Positions 6,993-15,349 are shown, numbered from the stretch's first letter. The stretch: 15,648 bases of DNA from Candidatus Sumerlaeota bacterium (GCA_026398575.1 JAPLSP010000186.1:1-15648), one strand, 5' to 3'. Numbers and translations: made by a program. Notes: generated by a model from the letters alone, not told the origin.

Positions 6993-9900
6993 ATGGCGGA
7001 AAACGAAGAACCCATTATCGGCATAGACTTGGGAACCACCAATTCAGAGGTCGCCATCCTCGAGGGCGAAAAACCTGTCGTCATCGTGAGCTCGGAGGGA
7101 TCGAACCGAACCCCTTCCGTCGTTGCGTTCCTGAGCAACGGCGACGTGGCCGTGGGCGACATGGCCGTGCGCCAGGCAGCCACCAATCCCACGCGCACCA
7201 TCAGCGTCATCAAACGCCTGATGGGCCGTTTTTATTCGGACCTTACCGAGGAAGACCTTCAATGCCCCTACCGGATCATTGACCACGACGACGAGATCAT
7301 GATTGACATAGACGGCAAGGGATATACCCCGCCGCAGCTGTCTTCGCTTATCCTGGGCAAACTGAAGGCCACCGCCGAAGAATATCTCGGAACCAAGGTG
7401 AAGAAGGCCGTCATCACGGTTCCCGCCTACTTCGATGATCTCCAGCGCGAGGCGACGGCCGAAGCGGGGCGTCTGGCGGGCCTGGAAGTCCTCCGGCTGA
7501 TCAACGAGCCGACGGCCGCGGCCATGGCGTATGGGCTGGACAAAGATGAACAGGAAACCATCGCCGTCTATGACTTCGGCGGCGGCACCTTTGACCTTTC
7601 GATTTTGGAGGTGGATAGAAACTCGTTCGAGGTCATTACCTCCCTGGGCGACACGCACTTGGGCGGCGAGGACATTGACCGCGCCTTGCTTGCCATGATT
7701 TGCGGCAAATACCAGGAAGAGAAAGGCGTGGACCTGGCCGCCGATCCCGTCAGCTATTATCGCTTGAAGGAAGCGGTTGAGAAAGCCAAATGCGAGCTGT
7801 CCGCGATGAAACAAGCGCGCCTGAATCTGCCGTTCATCGCCACGAAGGACAGCCAGCCCATCCATCTGGACACCGTCATCACGCGCGAGGAACTCGAGGA
7901 ATTGGTCGAGCCGCTGACCGAGCGCACCACTCAAATCTGCAAACGCGCTTTGCAGGAAGCCGGCTTGAAACGCAGCCAGATCGGCAAAGTGATTCTGGTC
8001 GGCGGGACGTCGCGCATTCCGCTCGTCCAGCAAATGGTGGGAGAATTCTTCGACCAGGAGCCGTTCAAGGGCGTCAATCCGGACGAAGCCGTGGCGCTCG
8101 GCGCCGCCACACAAGGCGCCGTCTTCGGCGGCAAGCTCGAGGAAGTGATCCTGCTGGACGTGACGCCGCATTCCCTGGGCATCGAAGTCCTGGGATCGCG
8201 TTTTTCGCCGATCATCGAAAAAAACAGCACCATCCCCATCAAAGCGGGAAAAATTTTCACGACGACCGAGGAAAACCAGGAATTTGTGACGGTGCACGTC
8301 TTGCAGGGCGAAAGTCAAAACGCCGCCGATAATCGCTCGATCGGAAAATTCATGCTGGCCGGCTTGACGCCCCGGCCCAAAGGCTCGCCCCGCATCCAAG
8401 TCGTGTTTTTTATCAACTCCGACGGCATCGTGGAAATTTCGGCCAAGGACCTGGAATCCGGCGCCGAGAAAAGCCTGAAGGTTGTGCATTCGCATCTGAG
8501 TGAGAAAGAGCGGAACGAACGCAGCAAGCGGCGCAGCAAAGCGGCGCGCGGCGGACGGCGCAAAGCTGCCGCCGTCAAGCCGGAATTCGAAGGAGTCGCG
8601 CTGCCGGAAGCAGGGGAGGAAGACGCGACGGCGCTCGGTGAATCCTTCGCCGAGGTTACGGGCGAATCCGCGCTGGTGCGTCCGGCGCCGGCGCCCGCCG
8701 GACAGCCCGAAGCCCCCACAACCAGGAAAGCGGGCGCCACCGCCGTTCCGAGAAAAGCTGCTACCGGCGCAACTCCGCAAAAAGCCGCAACCGGCGTAAC
8801 CCCAAAAACAGCCGCAGCAGCGCCTTCAGCGCCCGCGCCCCCTCCCACAGCGCCCCCCGCCCCGCCTGCGCCTGTCGCCGAGCCTGCGCCCGCCGCAGAG
8901 CCCGCGCCCGGACCTTCCGCGGAAATTCCCGAATCCGTGCGGATGACCGAGGCCATGCTGGCGGCGAACAAGGAAGATACCTCCGCGCTCCTGCTCTACG
9001 AATCCACCGCGGACGCCTATAAGACGCTGATTGCCGGGGCGGCCGAAGGACAGCCGATGGGTTGGGCGATCCTCTCGCTTGCGCGCGTGTATGCGCTGCG
9101 CAAACAGCCGGATGAGGCCATGGCGCTGTTGCGCGAGGCGAAGGAAAAGGGACGCCTGACGGCGCCGCAATTGAGCGCGGCCCTGGACGGCCTCATCGAG
9201 CGTTTCCCCAATTATGGCCCCGCCCTTATTGAGCGGGCGCAGGCGCGCTCGCAGGAAGGGCGCATGGATGAGGCGATCGAAGACGCCGAGCAGGCCGTCG
9301 CGCGCGAGGAAACCAACGACGCCTGGGCCGACGTGCTGGAATCCCTGTACCGCCAAAGCATCGTCGCGCAGCCGGATCCCGCCGTCGAATTCAAGATGGT
9401 CAAGTTGTTCCTGCAGCGCGACAAGGTGGATGAAGCCATCGAAATTCTCCAGCGCCTGACGGAGAATCCGGAATATGAGAAGCGGGCGCTCAAAATCCTG
9501 GGCCTGTGTTTCTGGCAAAAAAATCTGTATTACCTGGCCTGGCAAAAGTTCAAGCAAATCGAACTCAACGAAGAGATCAAGGACGTGCTGTACCGGCTGG
9601 CGGCCGATATGGAAAACGCCGACCAGCTCAGCAATGCGCGGCAGGTGTTGGATCACCTGGCCGAGGCCGACTCCAACTATCGCGACATCAAGGCGCGCTT
9701 GCAGCGCATCGGCTTCCAGATCAAGGCGCAGCAAGAGGACCTGGAGCGCGCGGGGATGCCCGAGACGCATCAGATCCTCAAAGATTCCCGGTTTATCATT
9801 CTCGAGGAAATCAACCGCGGCTCGATGGGTGTGATCTATCGCGCCAAGGACGTGGTCCTGGACGAAGTGGTGGCGCTCAAAGTCCTCAACGACTACCTGT

Positions 9901-10571
9901 GCGCCGATCCGATGGCGATCGAGCGCTTCAAGACCGAGGCGCGCGCCGCCCGGAAACTGACCCATCGCAATATCGTGCGCATCCACGACTTTTTCGAGAG
10001 CGGCAAAAAGAAATTCATTTCAATGGAATACATCGAAGGCAAGGACCTGAAGACAATCCTGAAGGAGGAAGGACCCTTGCAGCCGTAGCGCGTGGCCAAG
10101 CTGATCTCCTCCGTGGCGCATGCGCTGGACTATGCGCATTCGCGCAAGGTGATCCACCGCGACATCAAGCCCGCCAACCTGATGATCGCCGCCGACGGCG
10201 AGATTCGCATCACGGACTTCGGCATCGCGAAGATCATCCGGTCCGACGACGCCACGCTGAGCGCGTCGGTGATCGTAGGCACGCCGCTTTACATGGCGCC
10301 CGAGCAGATCGAGGGCAGCGAGATTGACTGCCGGGCCGATCTGTACGCCCTGGGGATTGTCATTTATGAATTGATCACGGGCCGCCCGCCGTTCCTCGAA
10401 GGCAACATCGAATATCACCATATCCATACGCCGCCGCCGCCGCTGCCGGACAGCGTTCCCGCGAAAATGACGGCCATCATCATGCGCGCCATCGAAAAGA
10501 AACCAGCCAATCGCTATCAAACGGCGGCCGAGATGGCCAAGGCGCTGGATGAATTCATGGCGCAATTATAA
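6993..10571 (+). CDS. Hsp70 (DnaK-like) - TPR - Ser/Thr protein kinase fusion, interrupted by in-frame TAG at 10086-10088
   Basis: Probable cytoplasmic chaperone/kinase signalling protein; 1192 codons if the amber at codon 1032 is read through, or a 1031-residue product if not. The Hsp70 ATPase domain (1-385) has IGIDLGTTNS near 9, INEPTAAAMAYG near 170, YDFGGGTFDLS near 193 and VILVGGTSRIP near 333. A substrate-binding beta domain follows to about 500; the usual alpha-helical lid is replaced by a basic stretch and an Ala/Pro-rich linker (about 520-646). Helical TPR-type repeats span about 650-920 and a Hanks-type kinase about 930-1190. The kinase has a glycine loop INRGSMG, Lys963 in VALKVL, then TAG, then HRDIKPAN (Asp1057), DFG (Asp1075) and APE. 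Sequence on both sides of the TAG is in one frame and well conserved, so the break is a single nonsense codon (plausibly from CAG or GAG), an assembly error or recoding. Without readthrough the kinase lacks its catalytic loop. A GTG at 10092 has no well-placed ribosome site. Confidence 0.85.
10086..10088 (+). other. In-frame amber codon within the kinase domain
   Basis: The frame reads GPLQP, TAG, then RVAKLISSVAHAL. In kinases of this type this point lies between the hinge region and the helix preceding the catalytic loop, where Glu or Gln is common. Every other gene-like ORF in the window that I could check ends in TGA or TAA, so this is the only TAG seen at the end of an ORF. That fits either a recent mutation or recoding, and the sample is small. 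Confidence 0.8.
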
Positions 10572-10654
10572 TAGCGCGAAATCCTTCAGACCGCCGGATG
10601 CCATCGCGCGCCGGCAAAAGAACCTGACCTTTCAACGCAAAGAGGATGAAAGCC

Positions 10655-10816
10655 ATGTCCAAGTACCAATGCCAGCCTTGCGGCTATATCTATGACCCGG
10701 TGGTGGGCGATCCCGACAATGGCGTCGCCCCGGGAACCCCCTTCGAGAGTCTGCCCGCCGACTGGACCTGCCCCGTCTGCGGCGTCGGCAAAGAAGAATT
10801 CATCAAACTCGAATAA
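10655..10816 (+). CDS. Rubredoxin (53 residues)
   Basis: Small cytoplasmic one-electron carrier with a mononuclear iron bound by four cysteines. The two ligand motifs are visible: Cys6-x-x-Cys9-Gly in [12 protein letters not shown] and Cys39-x-x-Cys42-Gly in [13 protein letters not shown]. The central segment [20 protein letters not shown] is canonical, and the length of 53 matches the family. The start at 10655 is preferred to an in-frame ATG at 10646 because AGAGG (10641-10645) is nine bases upstream of the former and directly abuts the latter. It lies 83 bases after the kinase fusion on the same strand and may be co-transcribed. Its partner is not in the window; in anaerobes and microaerophiles rubredoxins often serve oxygen or peroxide reduction. 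Confidence 0.95.
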   Translation: MSKYQCQPCGYIYDPVVGDPDNGVAPGTPFESLPADWTCPVCGVGKEEFIKLE

Positions 10817-10828
10817 CGTTCGGAGTGT

Positions 10829-10998
10829 TTGTAGTTCCAACTGTTCGTAGTTCCAACTGTTCGTAGTTCCAACTTTAGTTGGCGCTCGTAGTTCCAACTT
10901 TAGTTGGCGCTCGTAGTTCCAACTTTAGTTGGCGCTCGTAGTTCCAACTTTAGTTGGCGCTCGTAGTTCCAACTTTAGTTGGCGCTTGTAGTTCCAAC
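10829..10998. repeat. Palindromic tandem array: two 16-bp units, then five 25-bp units and a partial
   Basis: Two 16-base units (10829-10844, 10845-10860; TCGTAGTTCCAACTGT type) are followed by five 25-base units at 10861, 10886, 10911, 10936 and 10961, each TCGTAGTTCCAACT plus TTAGTTGGCGC, identical to one another. A partial unit lies at 10986-10998. Each 25-base unit contains the hairpin CCAACT-TT-AGTTGG. The array begins 12 bases after the rubredoxin stop and overlaps the 3' end of the convergent gene at 10950-11981. Between convergent genes it could act as a two-way terminator, but the homogeneity suggests recent tandem expansion. Confidence 0.9.
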
Positions 10999-11981
10999 GC
11001 CGGCTGCAGCGCGGGCAATCGGGCCGAGCAACTCAAGCCGATATTCAGCGACAAGGCGATGACCTCCAGACACGGGCGAAGGCGTGGATTGCGATAAACA
11101 ATCCGCTCAGGCGCCGCGCCAACGTTCTCAATCATGCCGAGTATTTCATTCGCCATCTTCAAATGCGCGTCCTTCGGATGAAGCATTTGCCATCCAAACA
11201 CCATTCCTGACCTGCGATCCACGCACATCAACATAATGGGAAAAAATGAGCGCTCTTTGTCCCCGACGGGGGCAGGGATGGCCTTCATATCCATTTCCCA
11301 AACGCCGGCGCGGGAAAGATTCCTGGAGGCGAGCGCCTGCAATCTGCGGCTGTCAATGACCGGTGAAACCAAGGGAGTCGCTGTCCGGACAGGACGCAGC
11401 CATTGATCCTTCCAAACGCGCTGGCCGCCCTCTTCGACCGGAACGCGGGCAAAAAACGCGCCCTCTTCCGGCGCCGCCAGCAGATTGGGATCGTTCTTGA
11501 ACCTGCGAGCAACGTCGCAGGTCTGTTCAAGGATGGCAAGGAAAAAGCGGGCCTCCGCCGCATTGAAATCCCAGGGCACATAGCCCGGCAGATAGCTGCG
11601 CAAGGCCGGCCAGGCTTCCTTCCCGCGAAAATGAAGGCCCAGGTCCTTGATCACGGCGAGCGCCTGCTTGCGCATTCCGCGCCGCTCTACAAATAAAAGA
11701 GCCAGCGAATTCTGTTCGAGAACGGCAAGGAAGGGGTCTTCCTGCGGCCCATCCGCTTCCAATTTATCCAGAAACGCCAGCCCTTCCTCTCCGCGATACG
11801 CCGCCAGCCCCAGGCACTCTCCCAATGCGCCCATGACGCAGCAATAGGCCGTTTCGCCTGTTTCCGGGTCCCGCACGGCAATCATATCGCGATCGCGCAT
11901 CCATTGCCAGCACGCCAATTCGCGATAGGCGATAGCCGCCTGATAAAGCCGCTTTGATTCTTCAAGGCTGGGATAATTCAT
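10950..11981 (-). CDS. Uncharacterised DUF7309/DUF6930-type protein (343 residues) with repeat-encoded C terminus
   Basis: The opening layout (LYQAAIAYRELACWQWM, then a DPETGETAYCCVMGALGE stretch and YRGEEGLAFL) and the middle segment SYLPGYVPWDFNAAEARFFL resemble a widespread family of uncharacterised proteins that I recall under DUF7309 and DUF6930; the family numbers are from memory. No catalytic motif, signal peptide or membrane segment is evident. The natural protein probably ends near LPALQPAL. The last ~15 residues (LELQAPTKVGTTSAN) are encoded by the palindromic array, and the TAA stop (10952-10950) lies inside its fourth 25-base unit, so the original stop was likely lost when the array arrived. 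The gene lies 43 bases downstream of the M48 protease and is linked to it through a mini-ORF, so the two are probably one operon. Confidence 0.7.
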   Translation of the reverse strand: MNYPSLEESKRLYQAAIAYRELACWQWMRDRDMIAVRDPETGETAYCCVMGALGECLGLAAYRGEEGLAFLDKLEADGPQEDPFLAVLEQNSLALLFVERRGMRKQALAVIKDLGLHFRGKEAWPALRSYLPGYVPWDFNAAEARFFLAILEQTCDVARRFKNDPNLLAAPEEGAFFARVPVEEGGQRVWKDQWLRPVRTATPLVSPVIDSRRLQALASRNLSRAGVWEMDMKAIPAPVGDKERSFFPIMLMCVDRRSGMVFGWQMLHPKDAHLKMANEILGMIENVGAAPERIVYRNPRLRPCLEVIALSLNIGLSCSARLPALQPALELQAPTKVGTTSAN

Positions 11982-12028
11982 CGGTTGATCGCGCCTTTCG
12001 GATTATTTTGCTCATTTTTTTCGTTCAT
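11978..12028 (-). CDS. 16-residue bridging mini-ORF between protease and DUF gene
   Basis: The peptide reads MNEKNEQNNPKGAINR. Its ATG overlaps the TGA of the M48 protease gene (ATGA) and its own TGA overlaps the ATG of the DUF7309-type gene (ATGA). GGAG lies eight bases upstream within the end of the protease gene, while the downstream gene has only a weak AAAGG. The arrangement would let ribosomes pass from gene to gene by termination-reinitiation. It may be a coupling device and not a functional peptide, or chance. Confidence 0.35.
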   Translation of the reverse strand: MNEKNEQNNPKGAINR

Positions 12029-13317
12029 CCCAATTTCTCCAGCGCATCCAGCCGCTCGCTCAGCGCCGGATGCGTATAGTGGAAAAAGCTATACAATGGA
12101 TGCGGCGTCAAGTTAGATAAATTATCCCGCGACAAACTCAGCAGCGCCTCCGCCAATTCGCCCGCGTTCCCCAGCGTCCGCGCCGCGAAGCGGTCCGCCT
12201 GGTATTCATAGCGCCGTGACAGCGCCGACACCAGCGGCGTCAGGAAAAACGTGAACGGCCCCGAACAGAGCGCGAAAATAGCAAGCGCCCGATAGGGCCG
12301 ATATGGCGGCGGCGCCGCGAATCCGAACGCCGCATAAAACGGCGGCCAGGCCATGAGCAGGCTCAGCAGATAGAATCCGGCGATTTGAAAAACGGAGGCC
12401 AGGACGAGGTTCTTCCAAACATGGCGCAGTTTGAAGTGTCCCATCTCATGCGCCAGCACCGCCACCAGATGCCGGACGCTGAGCGCGCGGATCAGAGTGT
12501 CGAACAAAACGATGCGCCGGCTCGAACCCCAGCCGGTGAAATAAGCGTTGCCGTGCCGCGTGCGGCGCGAGGCGTCCATCTGATAAATCCCGCCGAGGCT
12601 GAATCGAATTTTGCGGGCCAGCTCCGTGACGGCCGTCTTGAGTTCGCCGTCTTCGAGCGGCGTGAATTTGTTGAACAGCGGCGCGATGAACGTGGGAAAG
12701 AGCCATTGCAGAAACAGCATCACGCCCAGCAGAAAGAGCGATGTATAAATCCACCACGCGGCGCCGGCGGCCTCCATGAACCAAAGGACGCAAAAAATCG
12801 CCGGCCCTCCCAGCAGGGCGCCGAGCAGCAGCATCTTGAGCAAATCCACGATCCACAGGCGAAGCGTCATTTTATTGAAGCCGAACCGCTGCTCGATGAC
12901 GAATTTGGCGTAATAGCGGAATGGCGCCGAGAGCGCCGTGAAGAGTAACCCGACCGCTGCAAAATAAATCACGCCGCTCCATTTCGGCCCCAAGCCCCAG
13001 GGCGCCACCGCAATCCGGTCAATCCAGGCGAATCCGCCCGCCAGGACAAACACGATGAGGACAATCGCATCGAAGGCGCCTTCCATGCTCGATAATCGCG
13101 CGCGCGCCAGCGTGTACTGCGTGGATTTTTGATAAGCGCTTTTATCCACGTGCGCCCGGAAACGCTCGGGAACCTCCGCAGCGTTGCGCCGGACGTGGCG
13201 AACGTTGAGAAAGTCCAGCCAAAGACTCACCAACAATTCAGCCAACACAGCGGCGAGGAATATAGCGAGAATAACGCCTGAAGTCACGCGAACGGTTCCT
13301 TTCAACGCCCGGATCAT
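12025..13317 (-). CDS. M48 family membrane metalloprotease, Ste24/CAAX protease-like (430 residues)
   Basis: An integral-membrane zinc endopeptidase, related to eukaryotic Ste24 and bacterial HtpX, likely acting in membrane protein quality control. The zinc motif HEMGH has His290, Glu291 and His294, and the third ligand is probably Glu371 in EYQADRFAA. The C-terminal signature NLSNLTPHPLYSFFHYTHPALSER is characteristic of the Ste24 branch, here read in two parts: NLSNLTPHPLYSFF and HYTHPALSERL. Hydrophobic segments lie at about 12-34, 77-98, 112-132, 155-205 (two), 305-325 and 345-365, as expected. Start chosen: ATG at 13317; the frame is open to a TTG at 13329, and neither has a good ribosome site. 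Bacterial CAAX prenylation is not known, so the 'CAAX' name reflects fold only. Confidence 0.9.
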   Translation of the reverse strand: MIRALKGTVRVTSGVILAIFLAAVLAELLVSLWLDFLNVRHVRRNAAEVPERFRAHVDKSAYQKSTQYTLARARLSSMEGAFDAIVLIVFVLAGGFAWIDRIAVAPWGLGPKWSGVIYFAAVGLLFTALSAPFRYYAKFVIEQRFGFNKMTLRLWIVDLLKMLLLGALLGGPAIFCVLWFMEAAGAAWWIYTSLFLLGVMLFLQWLFPTFIAPLFNKFTPLEDGELKTAVTELARKIRFSLGGIYQMDASRRTRHGNAYFTGWGSSRRIVLFDTLIRALSVRHLVAVLAHEMGHFKLRHVWKNLVLASVFQIAGFYLLSLLMAWPPFYAAFGFAAPPPYRPYRALAIFALCSGPFTFFLTPLVSALSRRYEYQADRFAARTLGNAGELAEALLSLSRDNLSNLTPHPLYSFFHYTHPALSERLDALEKLG

Positions 13318-13439
13318 ACGCCGTGGCAAACAAACGAGATAACCGGCGAAACCATAGAGGCTTTCCCGCTTGAAGAAAAGGGCGGATTTTCATAAAATCC
13401 GGAAGAGGTTTTGTGCGCCTTAAGCCGCATAACGATAAG

Positions 13440-13526
13440 GTCACCACAGAGAAACCGAGGCACAGAGAAATTCACAAAGAACATTCCTTGATATATTTCT
13501 CTGTGCCTCGGTGTCTCTGTGGTGAC
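13440..13526. repeat. 32-bp inverted repeat (CACAGAG/CTCTGTG type)
   Basis: The left arm 13440-13471 and right arm 13495-13526 are reverse complements at 31 of 32 positions, around a 23-base loop. The arm begins GTCACCACAGAGA and continues CCGAGGCACAGAGAAAT, a motif I recall from intergenic DNA of many environmental bacteria. The hairpin lies between divergent genes, so a terminator role is unlikely; a mobile palindrome or protein-binding site is more plausible. Confidence 0.85.
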
Positions 13527-13609
13527 TTCATAAAAATTGGTTAAAGGGATACGATATTTTTAGGCTTAGCCCCCCCGCTCCCCAGCGCCTGCCTTGCCCA
13601 GCCCTTGTC

Positions 13610-13682
13610 TTCTTTGTGTTCTTTGCGTTCTTTGCGGTTCTTAGTATCCTTGCTGTCCTTGCGGTCCTTGCTGTCCTTGTAG
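13610..13682. repeat. Degenerate 9-bp tandem array (TCCTTGCGG / TTCTTTGCG type)
   Basis: Eight units in a row: TTCTTTGTG, TTCTTTGCG, a 10-base unit (TTCTTTGCGG), TTCTTAGTA, TCCTTGCTG, TCCTTGCGG, TCCTTGCTG and TCCTTGTAG. Units on the left share TTCTTTG and those on the right TCCTTG, suggesting two expansion steps. The period and core match the arrays at 3057-3127 and 5981-6016. Confidence 0.8.
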
Positions 13683-13837
13683 TTTTGGCGCCCCTTCCCC
13701 CATGGCTTTGATTTCGCTGAATCCGATTGCGGCCGCGGAATCCTCGTATTATGATTGGATCGTTACAGTGGGGGAGCCAAGCGTGGGAATACAGGAATGC
13801 CCGTGGCGTAGTCATGCGCAAATTCGGAGGACGAAAA

Positions 13838-15349
13838 ATGAATCACAGCGCCGATGTGAATCGAATGAGGCTGACCGGGCGGATTCGGGCGACAACGGCC
13901 GCTCTGATCGCCGCGACAATGACCGCCCTAATCGCCGCGACGCTGACATCGTTTGCCGCCGCCGCGCCGAAACTGAATGTGCTCTTCATCGCCGTGGACG
14001 ACATGAACAACGACCTCGCCTGCTATGGGCATCCGCTGGTGAAGTCGCCGAGCATTGACCGGCTCGCGGCGCAGGGCGTGCGCTTCGAGCGGGCCTACTG
14101 CCAGTTCCCGCTATGCAGCCCCAGTCGCTCGTCGCTGCTGACGGGGCTGCGTCCCGACACCACCCGCGTGTTCGATTTGCAGTATCATTTCCGCCAGGGA
14201 ATGCCCGACGTGGTGACGCTGCCGCAACTGTTCGCGAAGAACGGCTACTACGTGGCGCGCGTGGGAAAAATGTACCACTACGGCAACCCCGGCGACATCG
14301 GCACAAACGGCCTCGATGACCGCGCCTCATGGGGGGAGCGCTACAACCCGGCAGGCCGCGACAAGACGACGCTGGAATTGGATGTCATCAACTACACGCC
14401 GAAACGCGGACTAGGCTCGGCGATGGCGTTCCTCGCCGACAAAACCGGCGTGGATGTACAGCACACCGACGGCAAGGTGGCCGACGAGACGATCGCGCTG
14501 ATGGAGAAACACAAAAACGGCCCGTTTTTCATCGGCGCCGGATTTTACAAACCGCATACCCCGTGGATCACGCCGAAGAAATACTTCGACCTCTATTCGC
14601 TCGACAAAATCGCGCTGCCGAAAATCACCTCGGACACCACCAACGATTACCCGCCGCCGGCCCTCGCCTCGACGCAGCCGTGGCCGTATTTCGGTATCAC
14701 GCCCGATCACGCGCGCGAATGCAAACTGGCTTACTACGCGGCCATTTCATTCGTGGACGCGCAAATCGGACGCGTGCTCGACGCCGTGGACCGCCTCGGC
14801 CTGCGCGACAACACCATCATCGTCTTCTGGAGCGACCACGGCTATCACCTCGGCGAACACGGCCTTTGGTTCAAGCAATCCTGCTTCGAGGAATCCGCCC
14901 GCGTCCCGATGATCATCTCCGCGCCCGGCTTCAAGTCCGCCAGCCAGGCCAGCCCGCGCCCCGTCGAAATGGTTGACCTCTACCCGACGCTCGCCGACCT
15001 GGCCGGCCTCACGCCGCCGCAGGGCCTGCAGGGCTTCAGCCTGCGCCCCTTGCTCGAAAATCCGCAAGCGAACTGGGACCACCCCGCCTACACCCAAGTC
15101 CAGCGCGGCGCCGTCCCCGGCCACAGCGTCCGCACCGAGCGCTGGCGATACACCGAATGGGACTTCGCCTCCAAAGGCGCCGAACTCTACGACCACGACA
15201 ACGACCCCCAGGAACTCCACAACCTCGCCGCCGATCCCAAACACGCCCCCATCGTCGCCCAAATGAAAGCGCTCCTCAAAACAGTCCACCCCCAGCCCGT
15301 CACAGCCGGCAAAGCCGAGCCGAATACAAAGCAAAAGTTTTCAAACTGA
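13838..15349 (+). CDS. Secreted sulfatase, iduronate-2-sulfatase-like (503 residues)
   Basis: Type I (formylglycine) sulfatase that would remove sulfate esters from polysaccharides in the periplasm or outside the cell. The start at 13838 is supported by GGAGG seven bases upstream and by the signal sequence that follows; the frame is open further upstream without such support. The hydrophobic core of the leader is a tandem duplication, ALIAATMT then ALIAATLT, before SFAAAAPKLN. Calcium and active-site residues: Asp54-Asp55 in AVDDMN, Cys93 in LCSPSRSSLLTG (the Cys converted to formylglycine), Lys in RVGKMYH, HTPW, and Asp333-His334 in WSDHGYHLGEHG. Length and the closing segment ELYDHDNDPQELHNLA fit the iduronate-2-sulfatase-like group. 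It requires a formylglycine-generating or anaerobic maturase not seen here. Substrate is not determined. Confidence 0.92.
   Translation: MNHSADVNRMRLTGRIRATTAALIAATMTALIAATLTSFAAAAPKLNVLFIAVDDMNNDLACYGHPLVKSPSIDRLAAQGVRFERAYCQFPLCSPSRSSLLTGLRPDTTRVFDLQYHFRQGMPDVVTLPQLFAKNGYYVARVGKMYHYGNPGDIGTNGLDDRASWGERYNPAGRDKTTLELDVINYTPKRGLGSAMAFLADKTGVDVQHTDGKVADETIALMEKHKNGPFFIGAGFYKPHTPWITPKKYFDLYSLDKIALPKITSDTTNDYPPPALASTQPWPYFGITPDHARECKLAYYAAISFVDAQIGRVLDAVDRLGLRDNTIIVFWSDHGYHLGEHGLWFKQSCFEESARVPMIISAPGFKSASQASPRPVEMVDLYPTLADLAGLTPPQGLQGFSLRPLLENPQANWDHPAYTQVQRGAVPGHSVRTERWRYTEWDFASKGAELYDHDNDPQELHNLAADPKHAPIVAQMKALLKTVHPQPVTAGKAEPNTKQKFSN

Larger units (their letters stand above)
13318..13837. promoter_or_regulatory. 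Divergent intergenic region between the M48 protease and the sulfatase
   Basis: These 520 bases hold no convincing gene. They contain a 32-bp inverted repeat (13440-13526), a C-rich tract near 13570, a 9-bp array (13610-13682) and a plausible sulfatase promoter: TTGCGG at 13727-13732, a 17-base spacer and TATGAT at 13750-13755 (5 of 6). A start near 13762 would give a leader of about 76 bases. At 13414-13434 the joined motifs TGCGCCTTAAG and CCGCATAACG also occur, the second inverted, in the cassette leader at 1644-1669. Confidence 0.45.

Noticed and set aside
7044..8780. 578-codon minus-strand open frame
   Set aside because: It is antisense to the unmistakable Hsp70 domain and shows no recognisable motif.
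10086..10088. Pyrrolysine insertion
   Set aside because: A conserved kinase position with no known pyrrolysine use, and no Pyl genes in the window; mutation, error or general suppression are simpler.
10092..10571. Separate kinase gene starting at GTG 10092
   Set aside because: It would begin mid-domain without the nucleotide-binding lobe, lacks a well-placed ribosome site, and is in frame with the upstream ORF; it is treated as the continuation of the fusion.
10829..10998. CRISPR-like array
   Set aside because: The units are directly abutting with no unique spacers and no cas genes are nearby, so this is a simple palindromic tandem array.
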